Shown here piece by piece: positions 1 through 9,588 of a DNA stretch of 64,000 nt. Positions within the stretch are counted from its first letter, which is position 1, and every line of letters starts with the position of its first letter. Made by a program: the position numbers and the translations under genes. This DNA is from Mesorhizobium japonicum MAFF 303099. Its GTDB lineage: Bacteria; Pseudomonadota; Alphaproteobacteria; Rhizobiales; Rhizobiaceae. The notes beneath the pieces are model-generated. The model was not told the origin of the DNA, did no database searches, and saw nothing but the letters and a program-made list of their open reading frames with translations. The stretch covers positions 6,728,001 to 6,792,000 of the forward strand of contig NC_002678.2 of the NCBI RefSeq assembly GCF_000009625.1. Reading direction: 5' to 3'.

Positions 1-152
1 GCTGCGATTTCATTCAGCACATGCTGAGCCCAGTACATGCGGCCGAACTCGAACGTGCCCATCAGCACGATCAGCAACGGCACTGACAGCAAGGCGAACT
101 CGACGGCGTTGGCACCGGATCTGTCGCGCAGGAAGGATCGGCGACGGCTCAT
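1..152 (-). CDS. TadE-like pilus assembly protein, N-terminal part
   Basis: The gene runs off the left edge, so only about 50 N-terminal residues are visible. They show the TadE pattern: a short basic N-terminus (MSRRRSFLRDRSG), then the AVEFALL motif leading into one membrane helix, then FEFGRMYW. TadE-like pseudopilins belong to Flp/Tad pilus systems and are anchored in the inner membrane. The ATG at 152 overlaps the TGA of the upstream TadE-like gene (ATGA), which indicates translational coupling. Family assignment is firm; a working role is doubtful because both upstream partners carry frameshifts. Confidence 0.8.
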   Translation of the reverse strand, partial: MSRRRSFLRDRSGANAVEFALLSVPLLIVLMGTFEFGRMYWAQHVLNEIA

Positions 153-609
153 TGCGGTTGTACCACTGCCTTGACGGTGATGTTGCCGTTGCTGACGATG
201 CCGAAGCCGCCGAAAAGCGGCGTATAGGGCTTGCTGGCCGTGATCGTCACGAATTTCCCCGCAATGCCGCCGCCACTGCAGATGCTGCCGCATGCCATCG
301 GGGTGCTCCAGGCCACGGCTCCTGAACTTCCTGGGCAGTAGCAGAGATCGGCATTGGCGGCCGTGCCGCTTTGGGTGGCCGTGGACGTGGTGGCGTTGTG
401 GGCAAGCGCCGCACCGCCGAGCTCAGTTCGAATTTGGCCTTCAACGAGCCACCTATGTCGACGGTTCCGGCCAGGATGACCAGCAGCACGGGGCTGATCA
501 AGGCGAACTCGACCGCCGACACGCCGGCTTTCTGGCGCCGCAGAAAGTCTGTGAAGGTGAAACGCCAGCCGGCCGACAAGCCGTGGCCGGGGCGTGACAG
601 CTTTCTCAT
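149..609 (-). pseudogene. TadE-like pseudopilin with a frameshift
   Basis: Translation from the ATG at 609 gives a TadE-like N-terminus with GVSAVEFALISPVLLVILAG (basic leader, glutamate, membrane helix), then KFELSSAV. Near position 410-420 the coherent reading jumps frame. The continuation (LAHNATTSTATQSGTAANAD, ending in ITVKAVVQPQ and the TGA at 149-151) lies in another frame. The 609-149 span is 461 bases, not a multiple of three, which fits one missing base or two extra bases. The start overlaps the upstream TGA at 606-608 as ATGA. Either the gene is inactivated or there is a one-base sequence error. Confidence 0.75.
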
Positions 610-1293
610 TGCACGAGGCTCACCTTGCTGCTGCCACCGGCACTCGAGGCGGCGATGCATTCCGATGCGGCTGTGGTGCCGCCCGATAGCGTGATGCGTG
701 AGCCGATCATCTGCAGGCACTTGCTCGGGTCGGTGTTCGATCCCAGCACGCTCGAGCCGCCATTCATGATGATCGGGCCATAGGGAAAATAGAATGCGCC
801 TGATATCTGGGCGTTGGAGCCGCCTTCGGCGAAGGTCGCGCCGCCGGTGTTGGAACTGCCGGTGGGGCCGATCACCGCCAGCTTCGCCGTCGCTCCCGAC
901 CGGGGTGCGGTGAGCACGATGTTGCTGTAGCCGGCGGCCACGCAGAAGACATAGCCATTGCAACTTCCCGAATTGGATTTGGCCTTGCCTGACAGGACAA
1001 GCGTCACATTGGCGCCGCTGACGCTGATCGCGCTGCCGTTGCAGTTGGCGCTGCCGCCGCCATTGCCGCCCAGCGCGAAATAGCCGTCCACGGTGTAGAC
1101 GCCGGCGCCGAGCAGGATGGCCTTGCGTGGGGCCTGGGTTCCAGCCAAAGTCGATGTTGTTGCCGTTGGGAGTGGTCGGCGCTGTTGGCGCGGCTGTCGT
1201 CGAAAGCGCGGCAACCGTTGCAATACGGGCCACGGCGGCGGTGACCGCGGCATTGCCGGCCAGCGGGTCGGGGGTGGATTTCTTGGTGATCAC
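606..1293 (-). pseudogene. TadG-like protein remnant, N-terminally truncated and frameshifted
   Basis: The C-terminal half reads well (GAGVYTVDGYFALGGNGGG, then GYSNIVLTAPRSGATAKLAVIG and ISGAFYFPYGPIIMNGG). It resembles the C-terminal beta-rich part of the TadG-like protein at 28976-30199 in this window (GVYIFRGVTLKPGGNGS, SGFVYAPDAAISFAGN). Upstream, the plausible reading (GNAAVTAAVARIATVAAL, NGNNIDFGWNPGPTQ) is in a different frame, with the switch near 1110-1150. The TadG membrane anchor is missing: the groEL terminator begins 28 bases upstream of the first usable codon. It was probably the first member of a TadG-TadE-TadE operon cut off beside groEL. Confidence 0.6.
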
Positions 1294-1320
1294 CGGTCGC
1301 TATCGTTGCAGGAAGCAATG

Positions 1321-1350
1321 AAAAAGGGCGGCATCGCTGCCGCCCTTTCG
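1321..1350 (-). terminator. Rho-independent terminator of groESL
   Basis: A perfect 11-bp stem, aaagggcggca (1323-1333) with tgccgcccttt (1338-1348), closes a TCGC loop. On the minus strand the stem is followed by a T run (1325-1321). It lies 25 bases past the groEL stop codon. Confidence 0.85.
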
Positions 1351-1374
1351 TGTGCATAAGCCGGGTAGGCAGGA

Positions 1375-3069
<1,695 letters not shown>

Positions 3070-3092
3070 TCAGTTGACGGTGAGGCCGATGA

Positions 3093-3389
3093 TCAGCCGA
3101 TGATGCCCATGATGTCGGATTCCTTCATGATCAGAAGGTCTTCGCCATTGAGCTTGACTTCGGTGCCCGACCACTTGCCGAACAGGATGCGGTCGCCAGC
3201 CTTGACGTCCAGGGGGACCAGCTTGCCGCTTTCGTCGCGCGCGCCGGAGCCGACGGCGATGATCTCGCCTTCCTGCGGCTTTTCCTTCGCCGTATCCGGG
3301 ATGATGATCCCGCCGGCGGTCTTGGATTCGGATTCGACCCGGCGAACGACCACGCGGTCATGAAGCGGGCGGAACTTCGACTTTGCCAT
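3093..3389 (-). CDS. groS: Co-chaperonin GroES (10 kDa)
   Basis: This is the heptameric lid of the GroEL chamber. It has 98 aa, the usual length, starting [17 protein letters not shown] and keeping the mobile-loop region [17 protein letters not shown] (about 24-40) and the roof sequence [17 protein letters not shown]. The ATG at 3389 was chosen because it gives the family length and has GAGGAAG nine bases upstream. A longer in-frame reading to 3467 would run through the leader hairpin and into the CIRCE operator and is rejected. It is the first gene of the groESL operon. Confidence 0.97.
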   Translation of the reverse strand: MAKSKFRPLHDRVVVRRVESESKTAGGIIIPDTAKEKPQEGEIIAVGSGARDESGKLVPLDVKAGDRILFGKWSGTEVKLNGEDLLIMKESDIMGIIG

Positions 3390-3430
3390 TTTTTCTTCCT
3401 CGAATGAGAACGGTGAGAAACAGTTCCTCC

Positions 3431-3447
3431 GTCCGGCGAAGCCGGAC
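3431..3447 (-). promoter_or_regulatory. Hairpin in the groESL 5' leader
   Basis: A 7-bp perfect inverted repeat, gtccggc/gccggac around a 3-base loop, lies between the CIRCE operator and the groES start codon. It would fold in the mRNA leader, about 41 bases before the ATG. A role in mRNA stability or temperature response is possible but not shown. Confidence 0.45.
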
Positions 3448-3453
3448 ATACAG

Positions 3454-3480
3454 TTAGCACTCACCAAGGGCGAGTGCTAA
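3454..3480 (-). promoter_or_regulatory. CIRCE operator (HrcA binding site)
   Basis: The sequence is an exact match to the CIRCE consensus: TTAGCACTC, a 9-base spacer, then GAGTGCTAA. CIRCE is bound by the heat-shock repressor HrcA. It lies just downstream of the RpoH-type -10 and upstream of groES, so HrcA binding would block transcription of groESL. hrcA itself is not in the window. Confidence 0.97.
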
Positions 3481-3487
3481 CGTGGCG

Positions 3488-3519
3488 CTGAAATAGGCCG
3501 CCGACCTGTGAGAGTCAAG
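3488..3519 (-). promoter_or_regulatory. RpoH-type heat-shock promoter of groESL
   Basis: Read on the minus strand, CTTGACT (3519-3513) is followed 15 bases later by CCTATTTCAG (3497-3488). This agrees with the alphaproteobacterial RpoH pattern (CTTG, then CYTATNTNNG). The core hexamers TTGACT and TATTTC are also 17 bases apart, so housekeeping sigma could read it as well. The -10 lies 8 bases upstream of CIRCE. Confidence 0.8.
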
Positions 3520-3566
3520 GCGCGGGGCAGCCCAAAAAGGCGGTAATTTTTTCCACGGATCGGGGC

Positions 3567-4193
3567 CTACAGAAACAACCGCAGCTGTGTGTGGATGATC
3601 GAGCGGTAATCCTCGATCGTCCGGCGGCTTTCCGCTTCGCCCTCCGCGAGCGCCAGGCGCACCACACCGCCGGCGAGCTGGAAGATCAAGAGAACCATGC
3701 GTTCGAACTGCTCATGCTTGCCTGGCTCGATCAAGGCGGTGACATGGTCGCAGAACATCCTGGCCTGATGCCGGGTTTCGGCGATGTCGAGATTCTTCAG
3801 CGCCTTGTCGGCCTGGATGGCGTTCTGCAGGTCCTGGATGGCCGGATCGCCGGCGACGCGGCCGAGATAGTCGTCAAGCAATCGGTCGGCAGCGGCGATG
3901 ACGTCCTTGGCTTCGCGGACATCGGCGAGGATATCGGTCAATCGCGCGCGGCTCACCTCCGAAAATCGCTCATAGAGCATCGCCAGGATCGCCGATTTGT
4001 TGGGGAAGTAGTGATAGACGGTGGCGATCGGCCCGCCTGCCAACGCGCCGACTTCCTTCATGGTGACGGCGTCGATGCCCTTCTCGCCGATCAGCCGCAT
4101 CGTCGTCGACAGGATGGCGTCGATGCGCTCGCGGCTACGCTCCTGCTTGGGCTTGCGCCTCGGTTCGGTCGCTGTTCGCCTTGCTTCCATCAT
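3567..4193 (-). CDS. TetR/AcrR family transcriptional regulator
   Basis: This is a 208-aa TetR-type repressor. The N-terminal helix-turn-helix reads RIDAILSTTMRLIGEKG, then AVTMKEVGALAGGPIATVYHYF, with the typical VYHYFPNKSAIL end. The C-terminal 150 residues form the variable ligand-binding domain, ligand unknown. The start at 4193 (MMEARR) is preferred; an upstream in-frame start at 4247 would add an AT-rich unconserved stretch. It is divergent from the MFS gene at 4318, with a perfect palindrome between them, so it probably represses both itself and the transporter operon. Confidence 0.9.
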   Translation of the reverse strand: MMEARRTATEPRRKPKQERSRERIDAILSTTMRLIGEKGIDAVTMKEVGALAGGPIATVYHYFPNKSAILAMLYERFSEVSRARLTDILADVREAKDVIAAADRLLDDYLGRVAGDPAIQDLQNAIQADKALKNLDIAETRHQARMFCDHVTALIEPGKHEQFERMVLLIFQLAGGVVRLALAEGEAESRRTIEDYRSIIHTQLRLFL

Positions 4194-4264
4194 GCACCGG
4201 TCTTTCGCACGAATTGCCAAATTCTGGTTGACAAAAAATATGATCAAGTATCAGTTTCTGAAAT

Positions 4265-4281
4265 GCTGACAGATTGTCAGC
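4265..4281. promoter_or_regulatory. Candidate TetR operator
   Basis: A perfect palindrome with 7-bp arms, GCTGACA and TGTCAGC, around GAT lies in the AT-rich space between the divergent TetR gene and the MFS operon. A TTGACA hexamer lies at 4229-4234. Size and position fit a TetR-family operator; binding is inferred. Confidence 0.55.
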
Positions 4282-4317
4282 TTTTTTGCCGTGCGGCAAG
4301 GACGTTGGGAGGCGCCT

Positions 4318-5505
4318 TTGACTTCGACAAGTGTCGGCCATGCTGGCGACGGCGACTGGCTCGTCGGCAACCCGACTGGCGGGCAGCTTGCCTCGGCTCT
4401 GTGGATCGGGTCGGTCGGCCTGCTCATTCTCGGTTTGCAGCCCGTGCTGCTCGGTGCCCTCTACACAGAGGGCCATGTCAGCGGCGATGAACTGGCGCTG
4501 GTCGCCACCGCCGAGATGATCGCCATCGCCATCGGTTCGGCGATCGTCGCGATGTTGCTGTCGGCCCGCAACATGCGCTGGAAAAGTGCGGTGCTGCTGC
4601 TCCTGTTGGCGCTGGCGAATGTCTGGACGGCCTATGCCGGCGGCGCCAATACGCTGACGGCGGCACGCGCTTTGGCCGGCCTCGCCGAAGGCGGGCTGGT
4701 CGCGGTCGCCACCGAATTGATCGCCCGTTCGCGGCGCGCCGAACGCATCGGCGGCTTTTTCGTCACCATGCAGACGCTGGCGCAATGCGCGCTCGCCCTG
4801 CTGCTGGCGCTCTATGCCATCCCGGCTGCCGGATCGGCTGGCGGCTTCCTCATTCTCGCGGTCGTCTGCGTCCTGTCGCTCACCGTCGCCTTCGCCGTCC
4901 CCACCGATTACGCCGATCTGCCGAAGGAAGAGAACCTGGCCAATGTGCTGACGGTTCCCGCGATCACCGCGCTGTTGTGCGTCTTCTGCTACTTCATGTT
5001 CTTCGGCTCGGTCTGGGCGTTCCTGGAGCCGGTTGGCGCCCAGTTCGGCATTGACGGCCGCACCGTCGGCCTGATCGTCTCGGCCAGCCTCGCGGTGCAG
5101 GTCCTGGGCGCGATGACGGCGACCGTGTTCGAAGCGCGCATCGATTACCGCATTGCCATCGCAGTCATTGGCACCGTCGCGCTTGTCGCCTCGCTCGTGC
5201 TGGCCAGCGGACCTGGCCTCACCACCTTCTGGGTCGCTGCCCTGGTCATGGGTTTCATCCTCCTGTTCATCGTGCCCTACCAGATCCGGCTGGCGATCAC
5301 GGCCGATGACACCCGCACCGCCGTGCTCTTGGTGCCGGCCGCGCAGCTCTTCGGTCTGGCGATTGGGCCGGTTGCAGCGTCGCTGCTCATCGACGGCAAG
5401 GATTTCCGCCCGGTTCCGGAATTCGCCGCCGGCAGTGCCTTGGCCAGTGTGCTGTTGCTCGGCCTGTTCCTCCTCGTGGCGCGGCGTCGCCAGGTTGTTG
5501 CGTGA
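4318..5505 (+). CDS. MFS transporter
   Basis: A major-facilitator permease of about 395 aa with roughly 12 hydrophobic segments (for example ALWIGSVGLLILGLQPVLLG, AVLLLLLALANVWTAYAGG and FWVAALVMGFILLFIVPYQI). The likely start is the TTG at 4318, because GGGAGG lies at 4307-4312; a GTG at 4291 in the same frame has no such site. It is the first gene of an operon with the lactone oxidase and aldolase-like genes that follow with four-base overlaps, so the substrate is probably a sugar acid, lactone or amino acid related to those enzymes. The exact substrate cannot be read from the sequence. Confidence 0.85.
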   Translation: MTSTSVGHAGDGDWLVGNPTGGQLASALWIGSVGLLILGLQPVLLGALYTEGHVSGDELALVATAEMIAIAIGSAIVAMLLSARNMRWKSAVLLLLLALANVWTAYAGGANTLTAARALAGLAEGGLVAVATELIARSRRAERIGGFFVTMQTLAQCALALLLALYAIPAAGSAGGFLILAVVCVLSLTVAFAVPTDYADLPKEENLANVLTVPAITALLCVFCYFMFFGSVWAFLEPVGAQFGIDGRTVGLIVSASLAVQVLGAMTATVFEARIDYRIAIAVIGTVALVASLVLASGPGLTTFWVAALVMGFILLFIVPYQIRLAITADDTRTAVLLVPAAQLFGLAIGPVAASLLIDGKDFRPVPEFAAGSALASVLLLGLFLLVARRRQVVA

Positions 5506-6812
5506 GCGCCATGTCGAACATCTGGAGCAACTGGTCGGGCTTTGTCACCGCTGAACCCCGGCTGATCGCAAGCCCCGCCGATGCTGGCGAACTCGGCGAT
5601 CTCGTTCGCACCGCACCCGGCCCGGTCCGTGTCGTCGGCGCCGGCCATTCCTTCACGCCGCTGGTGAAGTCGCAAGGCACCATCCTGTCTCTGGAAAAGC
5701 TGGAAGGGCTGGTCTCGCATGATCCGCAAAAGCATCAGGCACGCGTGAAGGCAGGGACGCGGCTTGGTCCGCTCATGCACATCCTGCAAGGCATCGGCCA
5801 GGGCCTGCCCAATATGGGCGACATCGACCGCCAGGCGATCGGCGGCGCGCTGGGGACCGCCACCCATGGGTCGGGGCCGACGCTCGGCGCCTATCATACG
5901 CAATTGGAGACGGTGCAGATCGTCGACGGGCTTGGCAAGGTCCGCGACTTCACCAGGGCAGGGGATCAGGACATGATCCACGCCATCGGCGTCGCGCTCG
6001 GTGCGTTCGGCGTCTTGAGCGAAGTGACGCTGAACAACATCGCGACCTACCGGCTGCGCCGCCGCAAATGGGTGCTGCCGATCGGCGACATGCTGCGCGA
6101 TTTCGAAAAGATGATGACCGCGCACCGGTCGGCCGAATTCTACTACATTCCATTTTCCGGCTATGCGCAGTTCATCGCCAGCGATTTCAGCACCGAGGCG
6201 ACCACCACGCGCCCGACCGACGATGACGAAGGCTCTTTGCGCACGCTGCGCCGGCTACGCACCGGGCTCGCCTGGCTGCCGTCTCTGCGCCGCCGGCTGA
6301 TCCTCGGCGCGGTCGCGAAAGTGCCTTCCGAGGATTATGTGCAGGACTGGCTCAACGTCTATGCCAGTGACCGCCAGACCAAGTTCAACGAGATGGAATA
6401 TCACCTCCCGTTCGAGGAGGGGCCGAAGGCGCTGGCCGAGATCATCGAGCTGACCGAGAAGCGCTTTCCCGAGGTCTATTTCCCGATGGAGGTGCGCAGC
6501 GTCGCGCCCGACAAGTTCTGGCTATCGCCCTTCTACAACAGGCCGACCTGTTCGATCGCCATCCACCATGACGCCGCGAGCGATCCGCTGCCCTTCATGC
6601 AGGCGGCCGAGCCGATCTTCCGCAGATATGGTGGCAGGCCGCATTGGGGCAAGATGCACAGCCTGAAAGCGGCGGACTTCAAGAAGCTCTATCCGCGCTG
6701 GGACGATGCCATGGCGGTGCGCCGCGACATCGATCCGCAAAACCGCTTCGTCTCGCCCTACATGGCCGGCCTGTTCGGTATTGAACCCAGTCCTTTTGGC
6801 ATTGACCCATGA
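5502..6812 (+). CDS. FAD-dependent aldonolactone oxidase (D-arabinono-1,4-lactone oxidase type)
   Basis: A 436-aa flavoprotein of the VAO/PCMH fold. The N-terminal FAD domain has RVVGAGHSFTPL (about 43-54); the His of GHS is the usual covalent FAD site in aldonolactone oxidases. IGGALGTATHGSG follows. The C-terminal ALO-type domain ends with GGRPHWGKMHSL and DPQNRFVSPY. Family members oxidise aldono-1,4-lactones with oxygen or another acceptor. The GTG at 5502 overlaps the MFS stop codon; an ATG at 5511 is an alternative. The next gene overlaps by ATGA, so the three genes form one operon. The true substrate is unknown. Confidence 0.85.
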   Translation: MSAMSNIWSNWSGFVTAEPRLIASPADAGELGDLVRTAPGPVRVVGAGHSFTPLVKSQGTILSLEKLEGLVSHDPQKHQARVKAGTRLGPLMHILQGIGQGLPNMGDIDRQAIGGALGTATHGSGPTLGAYHTQLETVQIVDGLGKVRDFTRAGDQDMIHAIGVALGAFGVLSEVTLNNIATYRLRRRKWVLPIGDMLRDFEKMMTAHRSAEFYYIPFSGYAQFIASDFSTEATTTRPTDDDEGSLRTLRRLRTGLAWLPSLRRRLILGAVAKVPSEDYVQDWLNVYASDRQTKFNEMEYHLPFEEGPKALAEIIELTEKRFPEVYFPMEVRSVAPDKFWLSPFYNRPTCSIAIHHDAASDPLPFMQAAEPIFRRYGGRPHWGKMHSLKAADFKKLYPRWDDAMAVRRDIDPQNRFVSPYMAGLFGIEPSPFGIDP

Positions 6813-7954
6813 GCGCCTATTTTGCCGCGCTCTCTGAAGCACTGAAAACCGCCGGCATCTTCCAGCCTTGTCTGCTGCTCGACCGCGACCGGGTGGACGG
6901 CAACATTGCGCTGGTCAAAGCGCGGCTTGATCCCAGCCTTGCCGTGCGGCTGGTCGACAAGTCGCTCGCTTGCCTGCCGCTGCTTTCGCATATCGGCAAG
7001 AAGGTCGGAACCGACCGCTTCATGACTTTCCATCCGCCGATCAGCGCGGCAGTGCTGAAAGCGTTTCGGGACGCGGATCTCCTGTATGGCAAGCCGATGC
7101 CAGTGGGGGCGGCAAGGGCGGCACTTGTGAAGGGTGACGCCGACTGGTCACGTGTCTGCTGGCTGATCGATACGCAGGAGAGGCTGGCTGAATATGGCGC
7201 TTTGGCCGACGAAATCGGCACTGAGCTGCGCATCGCCTTCGAGATCGATGTCGGGCTGCATCGCGGCGGCTTCGCCAGCCCGGAGACCTTGTCGAAAGCG
7301 TTAAGCGCGCTGCCGGCCCACAAAAGGCTGCGCTGCGAAGGCGTCATGGCCTATGAGGCGCATGCGCCGCACATTCCTGGCCTGTTCGGCGGCCCGGCCA
7401 AGGCGTTGGCGCAGGGCTCCGACCGGGCTGCCGCTTTCGTCGCGTGCTTGGGTGCTGACCAGCGCCGCATCCTGAACATTGGCGGCAGCAAGACCGCGCT
7501 GCTTCATCATGGCGGTATTGCCAATGAAGTGTCGATGGGGTCGGCCTTCGTGCTGCCCAGCGATTTCGACACAGCGGGCCTCGTTGGTTTCCAGCCGGCC
7601 GCCTTCATCGCGGCGCCGATCCTGAAAGTGGTCGCGCCGATGCTGCCGGGTCCGCCGGCCGTTACCCGCCTGCTGCAGGCGCTCGGCCGGTTTCCACGCA
7701 AGGGCTGCTATCTCTATGGCGGCAAATGGATGGCCGAACCGGTCTTTCCCGAGGGCATGAGGACGAACGGCCTGCTCGGTCTCTCATCCAATCAGCAATT
7801 CATGGGCCTGCCGGTCGACAGCGTCGCCAGGCCAGGCGACTACGCGTTCCTGCGGCCAACGCAGAGCGAGGCTGTGCTGCAGCAATTCGGGCCGATCGCG
7901 GTGTTTTCCGGTGGCAGGATCATCGATCGCTGGCCGGTGTTGCCGATGATGTGA
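6809..7954 (+). CDS. PLP-dependent alanine racemase / D-threonine aldolase-like enzyme
   Basis: A 381-aa fold-type III PLP enzyme related to the amino acid deaminase/aldolase (DSD1-like) group. Lys51 in RLVDKSLACLPLL is the expected PLP Schiff-base lysine. FEIDVGLHRGGF and LNIGGSKTALLHHG fit the barrel and phosphate-binding parts. The C-terminal domain (SSNQQFMGLP, RPGDYAFLRPTQSE) resembles the metal-binding beta domain of D-threonine aldolase. It overlaps the oxidase gene by ATGA. It may cleave or deaminate a hydroxy-amino acid linked to the oxidase substrate; this is inference from the operon only. Confidence 0.75.
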   Translation: MSAYFAALSEALKTAGIFQPCLLLDRDRVDGNIALVKARLDPSLAVRLVDKSLACLPLLSHIGKKVGTDRFMTFHPPISAAVLKAFRDADLLYGKPMPVGAARAALVKGDADWSRVCWLIDTQERLAEYGALADEIGTELRIAFEIDVGLHRGGFASPETLSKALSALPAHKRLRCEGVMAYEAHAPHIPGLFGGPAKALAQGSDRAAAFVACLGADQRRILNIGGSKTALLHHGGIANEVSMGSAFVLPSDFDTAGLVGFQPAAFIAAPILKVVAPMLPGPPAVTRLLQALGRFPRKGCYLYGGKWMAEPVFPEGMRTNGLLGLSSNQQFMGLPVDSVARPGDYAFLRPTQSEAVLQQFGPIAVFSGGRIIDRWPVLPMM

Positions 7955-7977
7955 TCGGGGCCGGCAAATCCATATAG

Positions 7978-7990
7978 TTGACTCCGTCAA
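7978..7990. promoter_or_regulatory. Candidate MarR operator
   Basis: A short palindrome, TTGAC-TCC-GTCAA, lies 34 bases upstream of the MarR-GNAT start codon in an otherwise short intergenic space. Autoregulation through such a site is common for MarR proteins; here it is only a positional inference. Confidence 0.35.
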
Positions 7991-8024
7991 GTAAATGGTT
8001 GATCCTGCGAGACAGGAGATGACC

Positions 8025-8975
8025 ATGACGATTCACCATCAGCCCAACAACGAAGCGCCCAATAAGCAGCTGATCGATGCGGTGCGAGCCTTCAACCGCT
8101 TCTACACCCGTCAGATCGGCCTGCTTGACGAAGGGCTGCTCAAAAGCGCCTTCTCGCTGACCGAGGCGCGTGTGCTCTACGAGCTGGCGCATCGCGACGG
8201 CCTGACCGCAACTGACCTCGGGCGCGATCTCGGTCTCGATGCCGGCTATGTCAGCCGCCTGCTGAAGAAATTCGAACGCCTTGACCTCATCTCCAGGTCG
8301 ACGCTGGTTTCGGACGCCAGGCAATCCACGATTGCGCTGACGCCGGCGGGCAGGAATGCCTTCGCGCCGCTGAACAAGGATTCGCATGACCAGGTGGCCG
8401 CCTTGCTCGATCGACTGCCTGCTTCGGAGCAGGACCGGCTGGTGAAGTCCATGCGCACGGTCCAGGCACTGCTGGACGAAAGCGCCGAGCCGAAAATCCC
8501 CTATCTGCTGCGGCCGCTGCAGATCGGTGACATCGGCTGGGTCACCCGCCGGCAAGGCATGCTCTACGCGCAGGATTATGGCTGGGACGAAACCTATGAG
8601 GCGCTGGTCGCCGAAATCCTCGCGGCGTTCGTGAAATCCTTCGACCCGAAATGGGAGCGCAGCTGGATCGCCGAGCGCGACGGCGAGGTCGTCGGCTCGG
8701 TCTTTGTCGTGCGCAAATCGCCCGAGGTGGCGAAGCTGCGCCTGCTCTATGTCGAACCCTCGGCGCGTGGTCTCGGCATCGGCAAGCGGCTGGTCGAGGA
8801 ATGCATCGGCTTTGCCCGCGCCAAGGGTTACAAGACGCTGACCTTGTGGACCAACGACATCCTGACCGCCGCCCGACACATCTACCAGGCCGCCGGCTTC
8901 AAACTGATCGATGAAGAGCGCCACCATTCCTTCGGCAAGGATCTGGTCGGTCAGACCTGGGATCTCGACCTCTAG
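8025..8975 (+). CDS. MarR regulator fused to a GNAT acetyltransferase
   Basis: A 316-aa fusion. Residues about 15-145 form a MarR winged helix (FSLTEARVLYELAHRDG, GLDAGYVSRLLKKFERLDL, then ARQSTIALTPAG). Residues about 160-316 form a GNAT domain whose acetyl-CoA loop is PSARGLGIGKRLVEE, with TLWTNDILTAARHIYQAAGF after it. Such MarR-GNAT fusions are known in many proteobacteria; the GNAT half acetylates a small molecule or protein. The ATG at 8025 has AGGAG at 8014-8018; an ATG at 8019 overlaps that site too closely. Confidence 0.92.
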   Translation: MTIHHQPNNEAPNKQLIDAVRAFNRFYTRQIGLLDEGLLKSAFSLTEARVLYELAHRDGLTATDLGRDLGLDAGYVSRLLKKFERLDLISRSTLVSDARQSTIALTPAGRNAFAPLNKDSHDQVAALLDRLPASEQDRLVKSMRTVQALLDESAEPKIPYLLRPLQIGDIGWVTRRQGMLYAQDYGWDETYEALVAEILAAFVKSFDPKWERSWIAERDGEVVGSVFVVRKSPEVAKLRLLYVEPSARGLGIGKRLVEECIGFARAKGYKTLTLWTNDILTAARHIYQAAGFKLIDEERHHSFGKDLVGQTWDLDL

Positions 8976-9183
8976 CGAACGCCGTCCGGCACGACGCGCG
9001 GTTGTTGGCGCCTTGCGTCGATGATATGAAACGCGGGTCGAAAAGGACCCTTGAGCGGCACATGGTAAGCCCGCTCCCTTCCACAAGCTGGAAGCTCCGT
9101 TCCCATCCAATATGGGAACCCACGGCAAGCCCACGGCGTGCTTTACGCCCGGCTTGGCGTTCGGGGTCTTCGCTGATCGGCGT

Positions 9184-9213
9184 TCCTTCGTTTGCCAAGC
9201 GCCAACGAAGGAG
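9184..9213 (+). promoter_or_regulatory. Hairpin covering the ribosome binding site of the ABM gene
   Basis: A 9-bp perfect stem (TCCTTCGTT at 9184-9192 with AACGAAGGA at 9204-9212, 11-base loop) includes most of the AAGGAG Shine-Dalgarno sequence (9208-9213), 7 bases before the ATG at 9221. Folded, the stem would hide the site, so it may limit translation. No known riboswitch family is recognised. Confidence 0.45.
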
Positions 9214-9220
9214 AAGCAAA

Positions 9221-9535
9221 ATGCCCATCATTCGCGCCGACACCGGCGTCATCACCCAGATCAATGTCTTCACCGTGCCCGAAGGCGGACAGCAGGCGCT
9301 GATCGACTTGCTGCGGGAGGCGGCAATGAGTTGCCGCGGCATTCCCGGCTGGATGTCCGCCAGCCTGCACCGAAGTCTCGACGGCACGCGGGTCGTCAAC
9401 TACGCCCAGGCGCAGGATCAGGCGGCCATGCAGCGGGTCTTCGAGCATCTGCGCGGCAACGGTTTTCTCGACCGCAACCGGGCCTTGGGTCAGGCTCATC
9501 CCGGTCTCTATGAGGTCGCTCTCACCGTGGAGTAG
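9221..9535 (+). CDS. Antibiotic biosynthesis monooxygenase (ABM) domain protein
   Basis: A 104-aa single-domain protein of the dimeric ferredoxin-like ABM fold: TQINVFTVPEGGQQALIDLL, then IPGWMSASLHRSLDGTRVVNYAQ and a C-terminal HPGLYEVALTVE strand. Members include small quinol monooxygenases and heme-degrading enzymes, but many have no known substrate. The ATG at 9221 has a clear AAGGAG upstream. The 245 bases before it hold no other gene but several small inverted repeats, including one over the ribosome binding site. Confidence 0.8.
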   Translation: MPIIRADTGVITQINVFTVPEGGQQALIDLLREAAMSCRGIPGWMSASLHRSLDGTRVVNYAQAQDQAAMQRVFEHLRGNGFLDRNRALGQAHPGLYEVALTVE

Positions 9536-9588
9536 GCGAAGCGGCGGACCGTACCTTGGCCCATGTCAAGGTACGGTCTGCTCGATAC

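Noticed and set aside
247..1293. A 348-residue open frame across the pilus remnants on the minus strand
   Set aside because: Its middle is Arg/Gln/His-rich noise; the recognisable TadG-like C-terminus is in another frame and only its two ends match real family sequence. It is explained by two frameshifted genes.
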